A stretch of 64,000 nt of DNA from Neocallimastix lanati (nom. inval.) (GCA_016946835.1 JACVTC010000001.1:2984001-3048000), one strand, 5' to 3'. Shown: positions 1 to 12,761, counted from the first letter of the stretch. The notes: a model not told the origin generated them from the sequence alone. Numbers and translations: made by a program.

Positions 1-77
1 TAATATCAATAGATAATAAATTCAATAATATTATTAATTAATAGCTCCTTAGTATTATAATATTATTATTAATTTAC

Positions 78-216
78 CATCAAAATTTTCAACTTTCGGT
101 TGAAGTGGTGAATCAGGTGAAAATAAAGTAAATGATGTTTGAAGTGGAGATGGGGCTGTAACTTTATTTTTAGTTTTTATAAAGGAAAAAGGTGCTAAAT
201 GTGAATTTAAATCCAT
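78..216 (-). CDS. 5' exon of an unidentified protein, gene runs off the left edge
   Basis: A minus-strand ATG at 216 opens 46 codons (MDLNSHLAPFSFIKTKNKVT...) rich in Ser/Pro, ending near FD at a GTAAAT donor whose G is at 77. Its base composition is clearly less AT-rich than the flanks. If unspliced, the frame would stop after roughly 54 codons, so this is either a first exon with the rest outside the window or a tiny protein. I do not recognise the family. The Pro/Ser-rich low-complexity look suggests a disordered N-terminus. Confidence 0.4.
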
Positions 217-805
217 TTTATTAATGTTAACTTCTATATTTCCTTTATTATATATATATTATATATTGTAATTTTTATATAATATTTTTTTTTTATTACT
301 AATATTAATAATTATAATACTATTATTATTTTATATTATCATTAGTTGTTATTTTTAATATAAATTTTTATTGCATTTAAAATAATAATAAAAAAAAAAA
401 AAAAATGAATAAAATAATTTTATTTTTGATTATTCTTGTAATTGAAATATTTTTAGATAAAAAGTTTAAAAATTATTATATAGGTCAAGGTGAAGAAATA
501 AAAATGTTAATTTAAATTTTTAATTTTTAATTTTTAATTTTATATTTTTTATTTTTTTATATTTTATATTATTTATTATTTATTATTATTATTATTTTTT
601 TTTTATTGTTTCATATTTTAATAAATTTTAAATATATGATTTTTTTTTTTTTTTTACCATTTTATAAATATATATAAAAAAATCTTAATTTTTAATCTTT
701 TTTTTTTTTTTAAAAAAAATATTATATATTATATATAATATAAACTTTAAAAAAAAAAAAAATTATTGTTACCATTACTAATCCAGTTTAATTAGTTTTT
801 TCATC

Positions 806-847
<42 letters not shown>

Positions 848-1628
848 TAATAATGGAATAAAGTAATTAAATAAAAAAAAAAAAAAAGTTTTTTTTTTAA
901 GATAATTAATTAATTATTAATTAAAAAAAAAAAAAAAATTTTTTTTTTTTTTTTTTTTTTTTTTATTTTATTATAATAATATAATTATATTTATTTAATT
1001 TAAAAATTTAAAAATTTATTAAAATATCAATTTAGATGAATATATAATAATAATAAAAAAAAAAATAATAATAATAAAATAGAAATAAAAGAAATAGAAT
1101 ATCTCTTAAAGAGAATTATAATAATCCAATAAGTCAAAAATCCAATATTCATTAACCATTTATTTTATTTAATATTATATTATTTCATTTCATTTATTTA
1201 TTAATAATATTATTATTAACACTTTTTATTTTTTTATTTTTATTTTTATTATATTATATTTTATTTTATTTTTATTTTTATTTTTATTTTTTTAATCATA
1301 TAATATGATTAAAAAATAAAAAATTAAAAATAATAAAGATGAATAAAAATTAAAAATATAAATAAAAGAAAATAATAATAATAAAATACCTTTTTTTTTT
1401 TTTTTTGTAATAGAAAATTATACTTTTAAAAAAATATATATTATATCATATTATTTTTAATAGAAATTTTTTAATTTTTTATTTTTATTATTATTGAACT
1501 TTTTTCTTTTACTAACTATTATTTTATTTATTTATCCTTATTTTATTTTAATAAAATAAAATCAGTAAACGATTTCAATTATATACTAAATTATTATTTA
1601 AATTATATAATTATATATACATTTTATT

Positions 1629-1670
<42 letters not shown>

Positions 1671-1673
1671 TAT
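217..1673. other. AT-rich intergenic region with homopolymers
   Basis: Long A and T runs and AT microsatellites. The only coding-like stretch is a 36-codon plus-strand ORF at 405-515 (MNKIILFLIILVIEIF..., then a charged tail). It is too short and simple to call a gene. A long T run at about 1631-1669 lies just downstream of the WBP2-like stop. Confidence 0.6.
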
Positions 1674-4415
1674 TTATGGTTCGGTAATCATTTGTATTTT
1701 ATTGATTTCATTTTGTTTGGAAGATTCCTTTTGAGTGGAATCAGCTGATACTGGTGTAGTATCAGCTACAGGTGGAGCAGTTAATGGAGAAGTAGCAGCA
1801 ATTGGGGTAATATCAGCTTCAGGTTTAGTATCAGCTATTGGTTTAGTATCAACCTCAGATTTATAATCAACTTCAGGTTTAGCATCAGCTACTGGTTTAG
1901 TATCAGCTACTGGTTTAGTGTCAACTTCAGATTTAGTATCAACTTCAGGTTTAGTATCAGCTACTGGTTTTGTATCATTTATTGGCTTAGTATCAGCTTC
2001 AAGTTCAGTATTAGCATCTGGTTTAGCATCAGCTATTGGTTTAATATTAGCTTCTGGTATAGATGGATTAGGATTAACATCAGCGTTTACTGTTGGAGTA
2101 GTGGAAGGGGTTGAAGCAGATACTGGTGATACGGAACTCAAAGGAGTTGTAACAGTAGTCGTATTAGGATCTGGTGTAGGTGCTGAAATAGCTTCTTCTG
2201 CATTTGCTGGAGTATCAGAAACAATATTAGTAGTAGCTGTAGAAGAAATTATTGTAGCACTTGCGGATTCACCATTTTCATTTGTTGGAGCAGTTGGAAT
2301 ATTAGCAAATGGATCCGTAATTTTGAAATCCTTACCTGGTGGTTGTGGAATCATATTAGCAAATGGATTAGTACTTGCATATGTTGTTGTTGGTCTATTT
2401 TCTTCAAGATTTTCATATAAGTTTTGATTTTGTAAATTATTATTTGAACCAAATGTTAAATTAACATTTGGATTAGGATTTTTATTTTGATTTGGTGGAT
2501 ATCCATATGGATTAAATCCAAAGCTAGGATAGGGTGCTGGATAACCATTTGGTCCTGGATAAGGTGCTCCATAAGGTGCTGGATAAGGATAAGGACCACC
2601 CTTAGGTCCTGGGTAAGGAGCAGCAGTACTACTATTACTTGATGGATATGGTGATTGTGGATGTGATGCGGTTTGATTTTGTTGAGTTGATGAAGAAGCA
2701 GCATTACTACTATTAGCTGGTGGATATGGTGATTGAGGATATGACGATTGGGAATATGCCGGTATATTTTGTTGAGCAGATGAAGAAGCAGCATTAAAGC
2801 CATTAGCTGGTGGATATGGTGATTGAGGATATGGTGATTGGGAATATGCAGGTATATTTTGTTGAGCAGATGAAGAAGCAGTATTAAACCCATTAGCTGG
2901 TGGATATGGTGATTGAGGATATGGTGATTGGGAATATGCAGGTATATTTTGTTGAGCAGATGAAGAAGCAGCATTAAAACCATAAGCTGGTGGATATGGT
3001 GGTTGTGAATATGCTGGTAGATTAGCAGATGAAGGAGCAATATTATCTTTCTTTGGTGGATATGTATTTGTATTTTGACTACTACTAGATTGGTTATATA
3101 ATTGTGTTGGCACAGCACCTGCAGCTCCTGTAATACCAGCTTGGGCTAATTTATTGTCTGTTGATGTTGAAGAATTAGTCTTAGTTTCAGGTAAAGTTGG
3201 AACAGGTATAGTATCTTTTGATTCTTTTGTGTATTCTGGAAGAGTATCATACTCTGGATTTTCATTTGGAACTATAATTTTTTATTATTGAATAAATATA
3301 GAAACATTATTTTTTATAATTTTTGAAATATGTATAATTTATATAAAACAGTATTAATTTTTTATTAGTTTAATATATTATAATTAATTATTATTATGTA
3401 AACAATAATATATGTTTTGTTTTGTTTTATTTATTATTAATTTTTTTTTTTTTTTTTTTTTTAAATAATAATTTTAAAATTAATTAATAATTACCAAATT
3501 CAGATTTCATTTTCTTAAAAATTGTTTTAAATTCAAAATCATTTCCCTTTTTGAAAGTTAATTTTAATTGACCAGGTTTTGTTAAACCACCATTTGAAAT
3601 CTAGATTATAAATTTTTAAATTAATTTAGTATATTTAGAAGTTAAAGTAAATTACAAATATTATATTAAAATATATAAATTAAATAATAAATAAATAAAT
3701 AAAGCAATTATATATTATTTATATTTACTGGAACAATGTTGCAAGTAAAAACAGGACTTCCAAGCCATGGTTTTGACATTTTTTCATTAATTACACTGTC
3801 TAATGGTACATTAAAGCTATGAACATAAGCTGATGCTACTTTTGGAATGTATATAATTCTTTTATTAGTTATATATGCATTTCCGAGTCTTAAATAAAAA
3901 TTGCCACTAATTAAATAACATATATAAAAATTTAATTTTATGTTAATGTATTAATATATTTTATTTTATGATTGTAAAATTTAAAAATTAATAAATAAAT
4001 TAGTATAAAAAAAATGAAAAATAAAATAAGAATATATAAGTTAAAAAAAAAAATAATAAAATAAAATAAAATAAAAAATATAAATGAAAATATAAATAAA
4101 AAATAAATGAAAAATATAAAAAAAAAAAATAAATGAAAAAATAAATAAATTATTACCATGAACCGGGATAGTATCTATAAAAAAATTAATATAATAATAA
4201 TAATATTTTAGATAATATATTAATATATTTGAAATTTCCACATTTCATCTATTTGAAATTATTATAAATTTTTAAATTTAAATATTAATAATTAAAATAT
4301 TATACCCTCCACTATCATATTCTAATTGAACATTTTCAACAACAAGATATATTTTCTCGTCATCTGAGAGAATCATATTCCCAGTATTGTCGTACTGAAT
4401 GCAATTAATAGACAT
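1674..4415 (-). CDS. WBP2-like GRAM-domain protein with expanded Pro-rich tail (5 exons, 669 aa)
   Basis: Exons on the minus strand: 4415-4306, 4174-4157 (18 nt), 3906-3729, 3600-3495, 3271-1674; all junctions are GT/AG and in frame. Exons 1-4 encode about 137 residues resembling the PH/GRAM domain of WW-domain-binding protein 2, including LGNAYITNKRIIYIPKVASA, SFNVPLDSVIN and KPGQLKLTFKKGNDFEF. The tail is Pro/Tyr/Gly-rich like that of WBP2 and holds a canonical PPxY motif (PPAY, about residue 231), a ligand for WW domains. It is greatly extended: 30-residue tandem repeats, then an Asp/Thr/Lys/Pro repeat region. WBP2 (about 260 aa in human) acts as an adaptor and transcriptional co-activator through its PY motifs. 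The family call is firm; the function here is inferred. Confidence 0.85.
1800..2060 (-). repeat. 24-bp coding repeats (DTKP-type octads) in the WBP2-like tail
   Basis: Units reading roughly ADTKPxVD are repeated about ten times in frame. This gives a low-complexity acidic/Pro stretch near the C-terminus. Unit sequences vary (IADTKP, VADTKP, EVDTKS), so the repeat is not freshly expanded. Confidence 0.75.
2611..3030 (-). repeat. 90-bp coding minisatellite in the WBP2-like tail
   Basis: Units begin at 2701, 2791, 2881 and 2971 with exact 90-bp spacing, and a degenerate unit lies at 2611-2700. Each encodes 30 residues of the form PANGFNAASSSAQQNIPAYS plus SPYPQSPYP. Copies 2791 and 2881 are nearly identical, which indicates recent unequal exchange or slippage. 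Most units have PPAN rather than the WW ligand PPxY. Confidence 0.9.
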
Positions 4416-4469
4416 TTTTTTTATATTGTCTCTAAATAATTCAAATATATATTATTTCTTCTTTTTAAT

Positions 4470-4710
4470 ATTTTTATTATATTTATATAAAATTGAATTT
4501 CTTCTTTTTTATTTTTTATAAAAAATTGAAATATTATTTTATACTATTTTTCTACTTTTTATTAGTTATATATTTTTTAAAACTTTTATAATTTTTATTA
4601 TATTTATATAAAATTGAATTTCTTCTTTTTTATTTTTTATAAAAAATTGAAATATTATTTTATACTATTTTTCTACTTTTTATTAGTTATATATTTTTTA
4701 AAACTTTTAT
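4470..4710. repeat. Two-copy tandem duplication, period about 120 bp
   Basis: The segment starting at about 4470 (tattatatttatataaaattg) recurs almost perfectly starting at about 4590. It looks like a recent local duplication in non-coding DNA. Confidence 0.8.
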
Positions 4711-5063
4711 ATTTATAAAAAAATAAAAAAATTAAAAAAATTAAAAAAAGTAAATAAATAGTTTTTTCACTTTTTATTAGATTTTTATAGATTTTTCTAT
4801 TATTGAAAAAAAAATCATGTTTTTTTAATTATTTCTATTTTTTTTTTTTTATATTATTTTATTAAATAATAAAATTTATATAATTCTTTATTAGAATATA
4901 TTATTTTTATTCTATTTATTTCTAATTAAAAAAAAAATTAATTATCGAAATTGTCAAAAAATTTTTTTAATTAGATAATGGAAAGAATAAAAATAATAAT
5001 ATATTCTATAATTAAATATTTATTATCTATAAATATTCTATAAATATTGATAGAATTATAAAT

Positions 5064-5217
<154 letters not shown>

Positions 5218-6277
5218 AAAATTAATAAAGGAAAAAAGAATATATATATAAAAAAAAATATATTCAGTAGAAGAAAAATATAAAATTTTGATTCTTTTAA
5301 TTATTGTATTATTTATATTAATAATATAATTTTTATTTAATAGTAATCTACTTTAAAAAAAAAAAATCTAAATATAAAAAAAAAATATTTATTAATATAT
5401 AGTTATGTCTTCATTTAAATGAACTGATATTCAAAAATTAGATATTTTAATATATACATATTACATACATTCCCATTTCTTTTTCTAAATATTATATATA
5501 ATATTTTAAATAATTTTTGATAATTTATAAATACTAATAATAATATATATTAATCTTTTAAAAACTTTTTTAGAGTTATACAGAAAAAATTGAATATTTT
5601 TCATTACTTTATATAACTTAAAGTAATATTTATTTTATTTATTAATTTTTTATATATTTTTATTTTATTTTAAAATATATAAATTTTTATTTTTTTGTAT
5701 GTTTTAATAATTATTATTCAAAAATTTTAAAACATATAGTTTTAAAAGAGTTAAAATTAACAACGTGGGACAAAAAAAAAATAAAATAAAAATAAAAAAA
5801 AAATAAAAAAAATAAAATAGAATAAAATAGAATATAATAAAATAGAATATAATAAAAAAAATATAATAAAATATAAATTTTTTAAAGTCAATGTGTAAAG
5901 AAATTTGAATACAAGTATTTTATTCTTTTTATTTTATTTAAAAATACTATATTATATAGAGTATTTTGTATTTTATGTACTTATATATATATATATTATA
6001 AATATTAGAATTATATATTCAAAAAGTAAACCATAATCATAATTATTCATCTCACAAAGAAACAATATTTAAAATAAATATTATTATAATAATTAACATT
6101 ATAATTTTTTTAATTATTAACATATATACATATTATTATTTATTTATTTTCATTATTTATATATTAAAACTTTCATCATATATATATGTATTTCTTTTTA
6201 TTATTGTTTTTATGTAAATAATTTTTTTATTGTAAATATTAATAATTATTGATCAAATAAAAATATATTATTCATAA

Positions 6278-6345
6278 GGAGTTTTCATGATGAATTTAAA
6301 GAATTAGAGACCTTTTCGTCCTTGAAACTCAAAACTTTTTTTTAA
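6278..6345 (+). other. Possible small structured RNA (weak C/D-like signature)
   Basis: GGAGTTTTCA at 6278-6287 can pair imperfectly with TTGAAACTC at 6322-6330, closing a short domain. ATGATGA (C-box-like) sits just inside the 5' arm, and a run of eight or more T follows the 3' arm. The interior includes GAGACCTTTTCGTC, unusual in this AT background. A canonical CTGA D box is missing (CTTGA instead) and the domain is shorter than a usual C/D snoRNA. Confidence 0.2.
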
Positions 6346-7373
6346 TATTAATACAAAAAATTTCATATATTTTTTTATCATATATTTTTATAATATTGAT
6401 AAAGTTTAATCTAAAAAAAAAAAGAAAAAAAATTATTTTTTATAATATTAATTAAAGCCTTTTATAATATCCTGGTGGTTAGATATACATTTACATACAT
6501 ATTATGTGATTTATTATACGCCACTAACACCTATGCTCATTTATTTATGTTATTACATTATATATTTATACATTATGTTTATTTATTATATTATTTATAT
6601 TCATTATATTTGTGTGATATTAAACTTGATATTAAACTTATTTAACTTTATTTCTAACAATGTAGATATATACACAAATGTATATATTGTATATATCTAT
6701 TAAAATATTTATTAAAAAAAAATAAATAATAGATATATTATCCAATAATTTTTTACGTATATTGTAAAATTTGGAAATTTTATTAAATATTAATATTATA
6801 TTAATTCTCTATATAGTCATAATTATTCTAATTTAATTTAAAATATTTCATTATATTTTCAAATTTGTATAATAAAGATTAATTACATACAATTATTTTT
6901 AATAATACATAAAACTTTTCTTTGGATATTATTTATATATCAATTTTTTTATTTTTTAGCAAAGTAATATAAAAAATAAATTTGACATAATATAATATTA
7001 GTAAAATTATATTATATTAATGATACAGAATTATATGAAATAAAGTTAGTATGCGTTTAATAAAATAATGTATATATTAATATCATATTTTTTATATAAT
7101 TTAAATAAATAAATAATATTATATATAATTTTAATATTATAATTGTCAAATCAAAATATCATGAATATATTATATATAGTTTTAATATTTAAATTTTAAA
7201 AATATGATTAAAAACTTTATTATTATTCAATAATACTAAAATTAAAAATTAATAATTATTAAAATAAAAAAAAAAAAAAAATTAAAGAAAATGAAAAAAC
7301 ACAAATAAAAATAAAATAAAAATTAAAAACGAATTACATAATCATAATCAATATATTCTGGTTTTAAAATTAA

Positions 7374-7480
7374 ACTAAACATTTATATATTTCTTATTTT
7401 TATAAAAAACTAAACATTTATATATTTCTTATTTTTATAAAAAACTAAACATTTATATATTTCTTATTTTTATAAGAAAA
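7374..7480. repeat. 35-bp tandem repeat, 3 copies
   Basis: The unit actaaacatttatatattt plus cttatttttataaaaa repeats three times with near identity; the last copy ends in a variant. Confidence 0.85.
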
Positions 7481-7512
7481 TATTTTTATAAAAAAATTTA
7501 AAATACATTTAT

Positions 7513-7637
7513 GTTCAACATACTAATAGCACATAGTGTAACATATAATCTAATTAAGTGTTTATGAAGGAATCTTCAACATACTAATAGCACATAGTAT
7601 AACATAATCTAATTAAGTGTTTATGAAGGAATCTTCA
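7513..7637. repeat. About 62-bp tandem duplication
   Basis: The block starting caacatactaatagcacata and ending atgaaggaatctt is present twice in tandem with a few differences. It lies in the less AT-rich island. Confidence 0.85.
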
Positions 7638-7726
7638 ATTACCAAGCAAGTCGGAAAATGATCCGACATTATTGTAAAAGGTTTTTTCTAATTACTTTAA
7701 CATTACTCTGGTACATTACTAATTAC

Positions 7727-7826
7727 TAATTCGAAATATTTAATGTAATTTTTTCACTCATTAAATCTTTTTTTATTACTAATTCGAAATATTTAATGTA
7801 ATTTTTTCACTCATTAAATCTTTTTT
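7727..7826. repeat. About 55-bp tandem duplication
   Basis: A unit containing attcgaaatatttaatgtaa and ttcactcattaaatcttttt is present twice in tandem. Confidence 0.85.
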
Positions 7827-8901
7827 TATAATTAATATAAAAAATAATTAATAAAAAAAAATTATTAATAGATAAGTTACAATTTTTTTTTTATTAAATA
7901 TTATTATTAGTATTACATATATATATTATATTAATAAATAAATTACATGTGCCATATTAATTTTAATTTATTTTTGTAATACCATCTAACTTTATTAATT
8001 AAAGTTCATTATCATTATTATTAATATTATTATTATTAATCTTTTTTTTTTATAGACTGAAAACTTTTATCTCCCCCATATGTTAATAGGTGTATAATTA
8101 ACTGCCATACCATGGCGCTCTCATGTCAATTCCCAAAATTATGAGTTTTTAAAATATTTAATAAATTTCATAATATAAGAATATATGTATCAAAATATTA
8201 AAATAAATACATTAATATTGTTATATATATTAAAAATAGTATAAAAATATTAGGAAATATTTATTTTATTTTATTTTATTTATGAATAATTTTAGAGTTA
8301 ATATCTAATTTAATAATGGAAAATAAAAATTAATTTAAGTTACATATAAGAAAAATTATCATGCTATAATGTATTAATAATATCGAATAATAATTATTGA
8401 TAAACTATAATAATAAATTAAATCAATATTTCATATATTTATCTTTGAATATATATATAATTATTTTTCCTTTACTTCTTTTTTTATGTTATTTGAATTT
8501 AAATAAAATATATAAAATATATATAATTAAAAAAAAAAAAAAAGGAAAAAATAAATAATAAATAGAAATATATTTATAAAAAAAAAAATAGAAATAAGAT
8601 ATAAAATATAATAAACAAACATAATAATAAATAAACAATAAAAAAAAAAAACTAGAAATTTAATAGAAAAAATAAAAGAAAAAATAAAAAAAAAAATTAA
8701 AAAATAAGTTATTATTTCTTTTTTTATTTTTAAATTTGCTTAAACTTATAAAGAAATAAAATTTTAAATTCAAAGAAATATAAATAAAATAAAATAAAAA
8801 ATAAAAAAATTAATATATAAATTAAATAAAAATATATATATATTATATGATATTATAGAGTATTATAAATATATAAAAGTAATTATTATTTTATTAAAAA
8901 G

Positions 8902-9858
8902 ATGTCTACTTTTAAAGGAAAAGCTTTTAAATTTATTTTTAAAAATTTTATAAGACCACTTACTAAAAATCCTTCCATAGCTAGCAAAAATATCAAAATG
9001 ACAAGGAATACTCCAATTAAGGGATATATTGTAGAAGAAAAAGAAACAGAAAAAAAATCAAAATATATACTTATAAAAAAAGATAATAATGTAGATGCTA
9101 AGAAAGTTATATATTATATTCATGGTGGTGTATATCTTTATGGTTTAAATAATTTATATAAGGCGTTCAGCTGTCTATTGTGTGATTTACGTGATGATAT
9201 TGAGGTAATTCTTTTAGATTATTCATTAGCTCCAGAAAATGTTTTTCCTACACAATTAAATGAAGCTGTAGATGTTTGGATGGAATTAACCAAAACTTTT
9301 GATCCTAAAGATATAATAATAGGAGGTGATTCGGCTGGAGGTAATTTATCATTAGTATTAATTGAAAAACTTAAAAATGATTATAATGTAGCACCTGGAG
9401 CTGGTATTTTCTTTTCACCTTGGACTGATATGACTTGTACTAGTGAAAGTTTCTATAAAAACTACACAAAAGATATTATTTTGGGAGGTTCAAGACCACT
9501 CACTAAAGAAATGGTAGAACAAATGAAAAATTCTGTAAGTTATTCATTTATGGGAGATGGCGACAGAAATGATCCTTATATTTCTCCCGTATTTGCAGAT
9601 TATAGTACTTTCCCAAAGTCAATATTCTTTGTAGGAGGAGATGAAATGTTATTAGATGATACTTTAACAGTTGTCAAAAAAATTCGTGAAAATCCTAATA
9701 ATGATGTAGAATTAATTGTCAAAGAAGGCATGTTTCACGTTTATCCTATTCTTGGTAGTTTTTCCGTTATGAGTACTAAACATGATAGCTATTTATTACC
9801 AGAAGGAAAAGAAGGTATTGAACGTGTAAAACAATTTGTTCTTGATTACTTTAAATAA
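8902..9858 (+). CDS. Alpha/beta hydrolase (hormone-sensitive-lipase-like, Abhydrolase_3), intronless, 318 aa
   Basis: A single uninterrupted 318-aa frame starts at the first ATG after a long stop-rich AT leader. Family marks in order: oxyanion-hole motif HGG (residues 74-76, here HGGVYLYG instead of HGGGF), YSLAPE (107-112), nucleophile GDSAGG (142-147, Ser144), acid box GGDEMLLDD (Asp247), and GMFHVYP (His279). Ser144-Asp247-His279 form the expected triad, so the protein looks catalytically intact. Members hydrolyse esters or carbamates of small acyl or aryl substrates; the substrate cannot be told from the sequence. No signal peptide or membrane segment is obvious, so it is probably cytosolic. 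Absence of introns in an intron-rich region and a bacterial-size single domain would fit acquisition from gut bacteria, but that is inference. Confidence 0.88.
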   Translation: MSTFKGKAFKFIFKNFIRPLTKNPSIASKNIKMTRNTPIKGYIVEEKETEKKSKYILIKKDNNVDAKKVIYYIHGGVYLYGLNNLYKAFSCLLCDLRDDIEVILLDYSLAPENVFPTQLNEAVDVWMELTKTFDPKDIIIGGDSAGGNLSLVLIEKLKNDYNVAPGAGIFFSPWTDMTCTSESFYKNYTKDIILGGSRPLTKEMVEQMKNSVSYSFMGDGDRNDPYISPVFADYSTFPKSIFFVGGDEMLLDDTLTVVKKIRENPNNDVELIVKEGMFHVYPILGSFSVMSTKHDSYLLPEGKEGIERVKQFVLDYFK

Positions 9859-10039
9859 ATAACAAATTTATAAAAAAAAAAAAAGAAAAAAAAAAGTTAA
9901 TAATATATTATAACTTAAAATAATAAAGTTATAAAATATTAATCAATAAACTATTTTTAAAAAAATATTGTCATAAAATTAGTAAAAATTATATAAATAA
10001 TATATATATATATATAAATATTTTATAGAATTATATATA

Positions 10040-10345
10040 AAATAAATTAAATAATATAAATTACTTTTATACAATAATGAAAGTAAAAATATATAAAATA
10101 AATATAAGGAAGTATTCATAAAAATATTATATATATATATATTTTATAGAAATATATATATAAAATAAAATAAATAGAATATAAATTACTTTTATACAAT
10201 AATGAAAGTAAAAATATATAAAATAAATATAAGGAAGTATTCATAAAAATATTATATATATATATATTTTATAGAAATATATATATAAAATAAAATAAAT
10301 AGAATATAAATTACTTTTATACAATAATGAAAGTAAAAATATATA
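10040..10345. repeat. About 123-bp tandem repeat, 3 copies
   Basis: Each copy contains ttacttttatacaataatga followed by aagtaaaaatatataaaata. The TACTTT...AAAGTA half-sites make a small hairpin in every unit. The last copy is cut short and changes sequence after about 10345. Confidence 0.8.
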
Positions 10346-10453
10346 AAATATAAAGTTAATTAAACTTCATAATGGATACTTTATGAAAAGTATGCATTTA
10401 TGAATCTTAATTAAGAATTCATAGAGTAAAAAGAATATTTATATATAATTTAA

Positions 10454-10562
10454 TAATTAAATAATGCGTTATTATTTAATTAAGGAATAAAGGTAAAAAT
10501 ATTATAAAAAATAGAAGTAAAAATATAATATACTAATTAAATAATACGTTATTATTTAATTA
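10454..10562. repeat. Two copies of a 12-bp-arm palindrome
   Basis: Arms TAATTAAATAAT / ATTATTTAATTA flank a 5-nt loop: GCGTT in copy one (10454-10482) and ACGTT in copy two (10534-10562). The two copies are 80 bp apart. Confidence 0.8.
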
Positions 10563-10983
10563 TTAAAAATAAAAAAAAATATAATGTTAAAATATTATAA
10601 AAAATAATAAAAATAAAAATAATATAAATAAAAATAATATAATAAAAAATAAAATGTTTTATATAAAATAATAGTAATAATTATTGTTTTGATTGTCTTA
10701 TAAATTTTTATCATGTATTTATAGATAATTATTCTTTTAAAATATTTTTAATATTTTTTTATGTACTGTATGTCACGTTTTTTTTTATACTTTATACAGT
10801 TTTATGTTTTATGTTACATACATGATTAGTATTATTATGCTTCTCTATGAAATTACTCTATAGTTTATATTTCATTATTAGATATATATTAATCTTCATA
10901 AAATTTAAATACTTATATATATATAAAAAAACAACAACATAAAATTTAAATACTTATATATATATAAAAACAACAACAACAAC

Positions 10984-11032
<49 letters not shown>

Positions 11033-11692
11033 TTATATATAAAATAATAAAATAATAATTCAAATATTTTTATTTATAATTAAATATTTAATTATTAAAT
11101 AGAAGTAAAAATAAAAGATGTATTTCAAATATATATATAAATATAAATTTAATATATTTATTGTGAATAAATAATCTTAGTCCATTTTTTTTTTAAACTT
11201 TTATTTAATATATTTTTTAATATATTATAAAAATCATAATGAAAAATTCCTAAAGTACATAATCCATAACAAATGCTGAGGTTTTACTTATGCTAAAAAA
11301 AATTAATATAGTAATTTTTTAAAAGATTTAATATCAATTACAACTAAATAATATTACATTTAAGTATTGGAAAATAAATATATTCAGATTATGATTCCTA
11401 TCTAAAGTTTAATTTATTAATATTATTACATTTTCTAATTACAGATATACATATGATTTGTATTTATTAATTATCCAAAAAAAAAAAAAAAAAAAAAAAA
11501 AAACATGAAAAAGTAATATTGTAATATGAAAATAGAATTAAATTCTATAAACATCCATATTTTTAGATGTAAATTTTATATAAAATATTTTAAACCAATA
11601 TCTATTAAATATATATATAATTTATATTTATTTATTTATTTATAAATGATTAATTTATTTAAATAATAATGAAATAGTAATAAATTGTATTA

Positions 11693-11736
<44 letters not shown>

Positions 11737-12041
11737 GAACCATTTACGTCAAGTTGAACTGGATGATAATTTAAAATTAATGAATTTTATAAATTAATAA
11801 ATAAAATTAAAATGATAGATAGATATCTTACAAATAAACTCTTTATACTAAGTTGTTATTAAGACACTTTTGTACTAGTATTTTTTTTTTTTTTTTTTTT
11901 TTTCAAAAAAAATTTCTAAAGATATGTATATTACTATATATATTACTATATTACTATATATCATATAAATAATTTTTCAAACAAAGACTCCAAAATTTAT
12001 TAGATGAATGAATCCGATATTATAAATTGAAAAATTAATTA

Positions 12042-12257
<216 letters not shown>

Positions 12258-12761
12258 CAAAACAAGGACAACTAAAACTAAATTAAAAATAATTTAAATT
12301 TTAATAGTAGTATTAATAATAATATAATAATAATAATAATAATACATATTATTTAAATATTATTGTTGAATCTTTACAATAAAAATTAAAACTAATAATA
12401 AATAATTAGTTAATCATTAATTATTTAATAATTATTAATTTAACTTTTTTAAAAGAATAATTTATTTGTTAATTTTATATAAAGTGCTTAAAATAATTTT
12501 AAAATATAACCATTATTTAGAGTTTTTCTTTTTTTTAAAAAAATGAAATCAAATTCTTTCTTCTTTCTTATTTTTTTTAAACTTTTTTTTTATTGCTTAT
12601 TATAAATATATCATTTTTATTTTTATTTTTATCTTTTTATTATTATTATTATTATTTATTTAATATATATGTATTATGTTTATTTTAATATTGCTTATTT
12701 ATGATATTAAATGAATTTTCTTTTCTCAAATAATTTTAAAACTTTTTAATTGTTTATATTT

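Noticed and set aside
1918-2427. Plus-strand 169-codon ORF opposite the WBP2-like gene
   Set aside because: It is the antisense shadow of a repetitive coding region.
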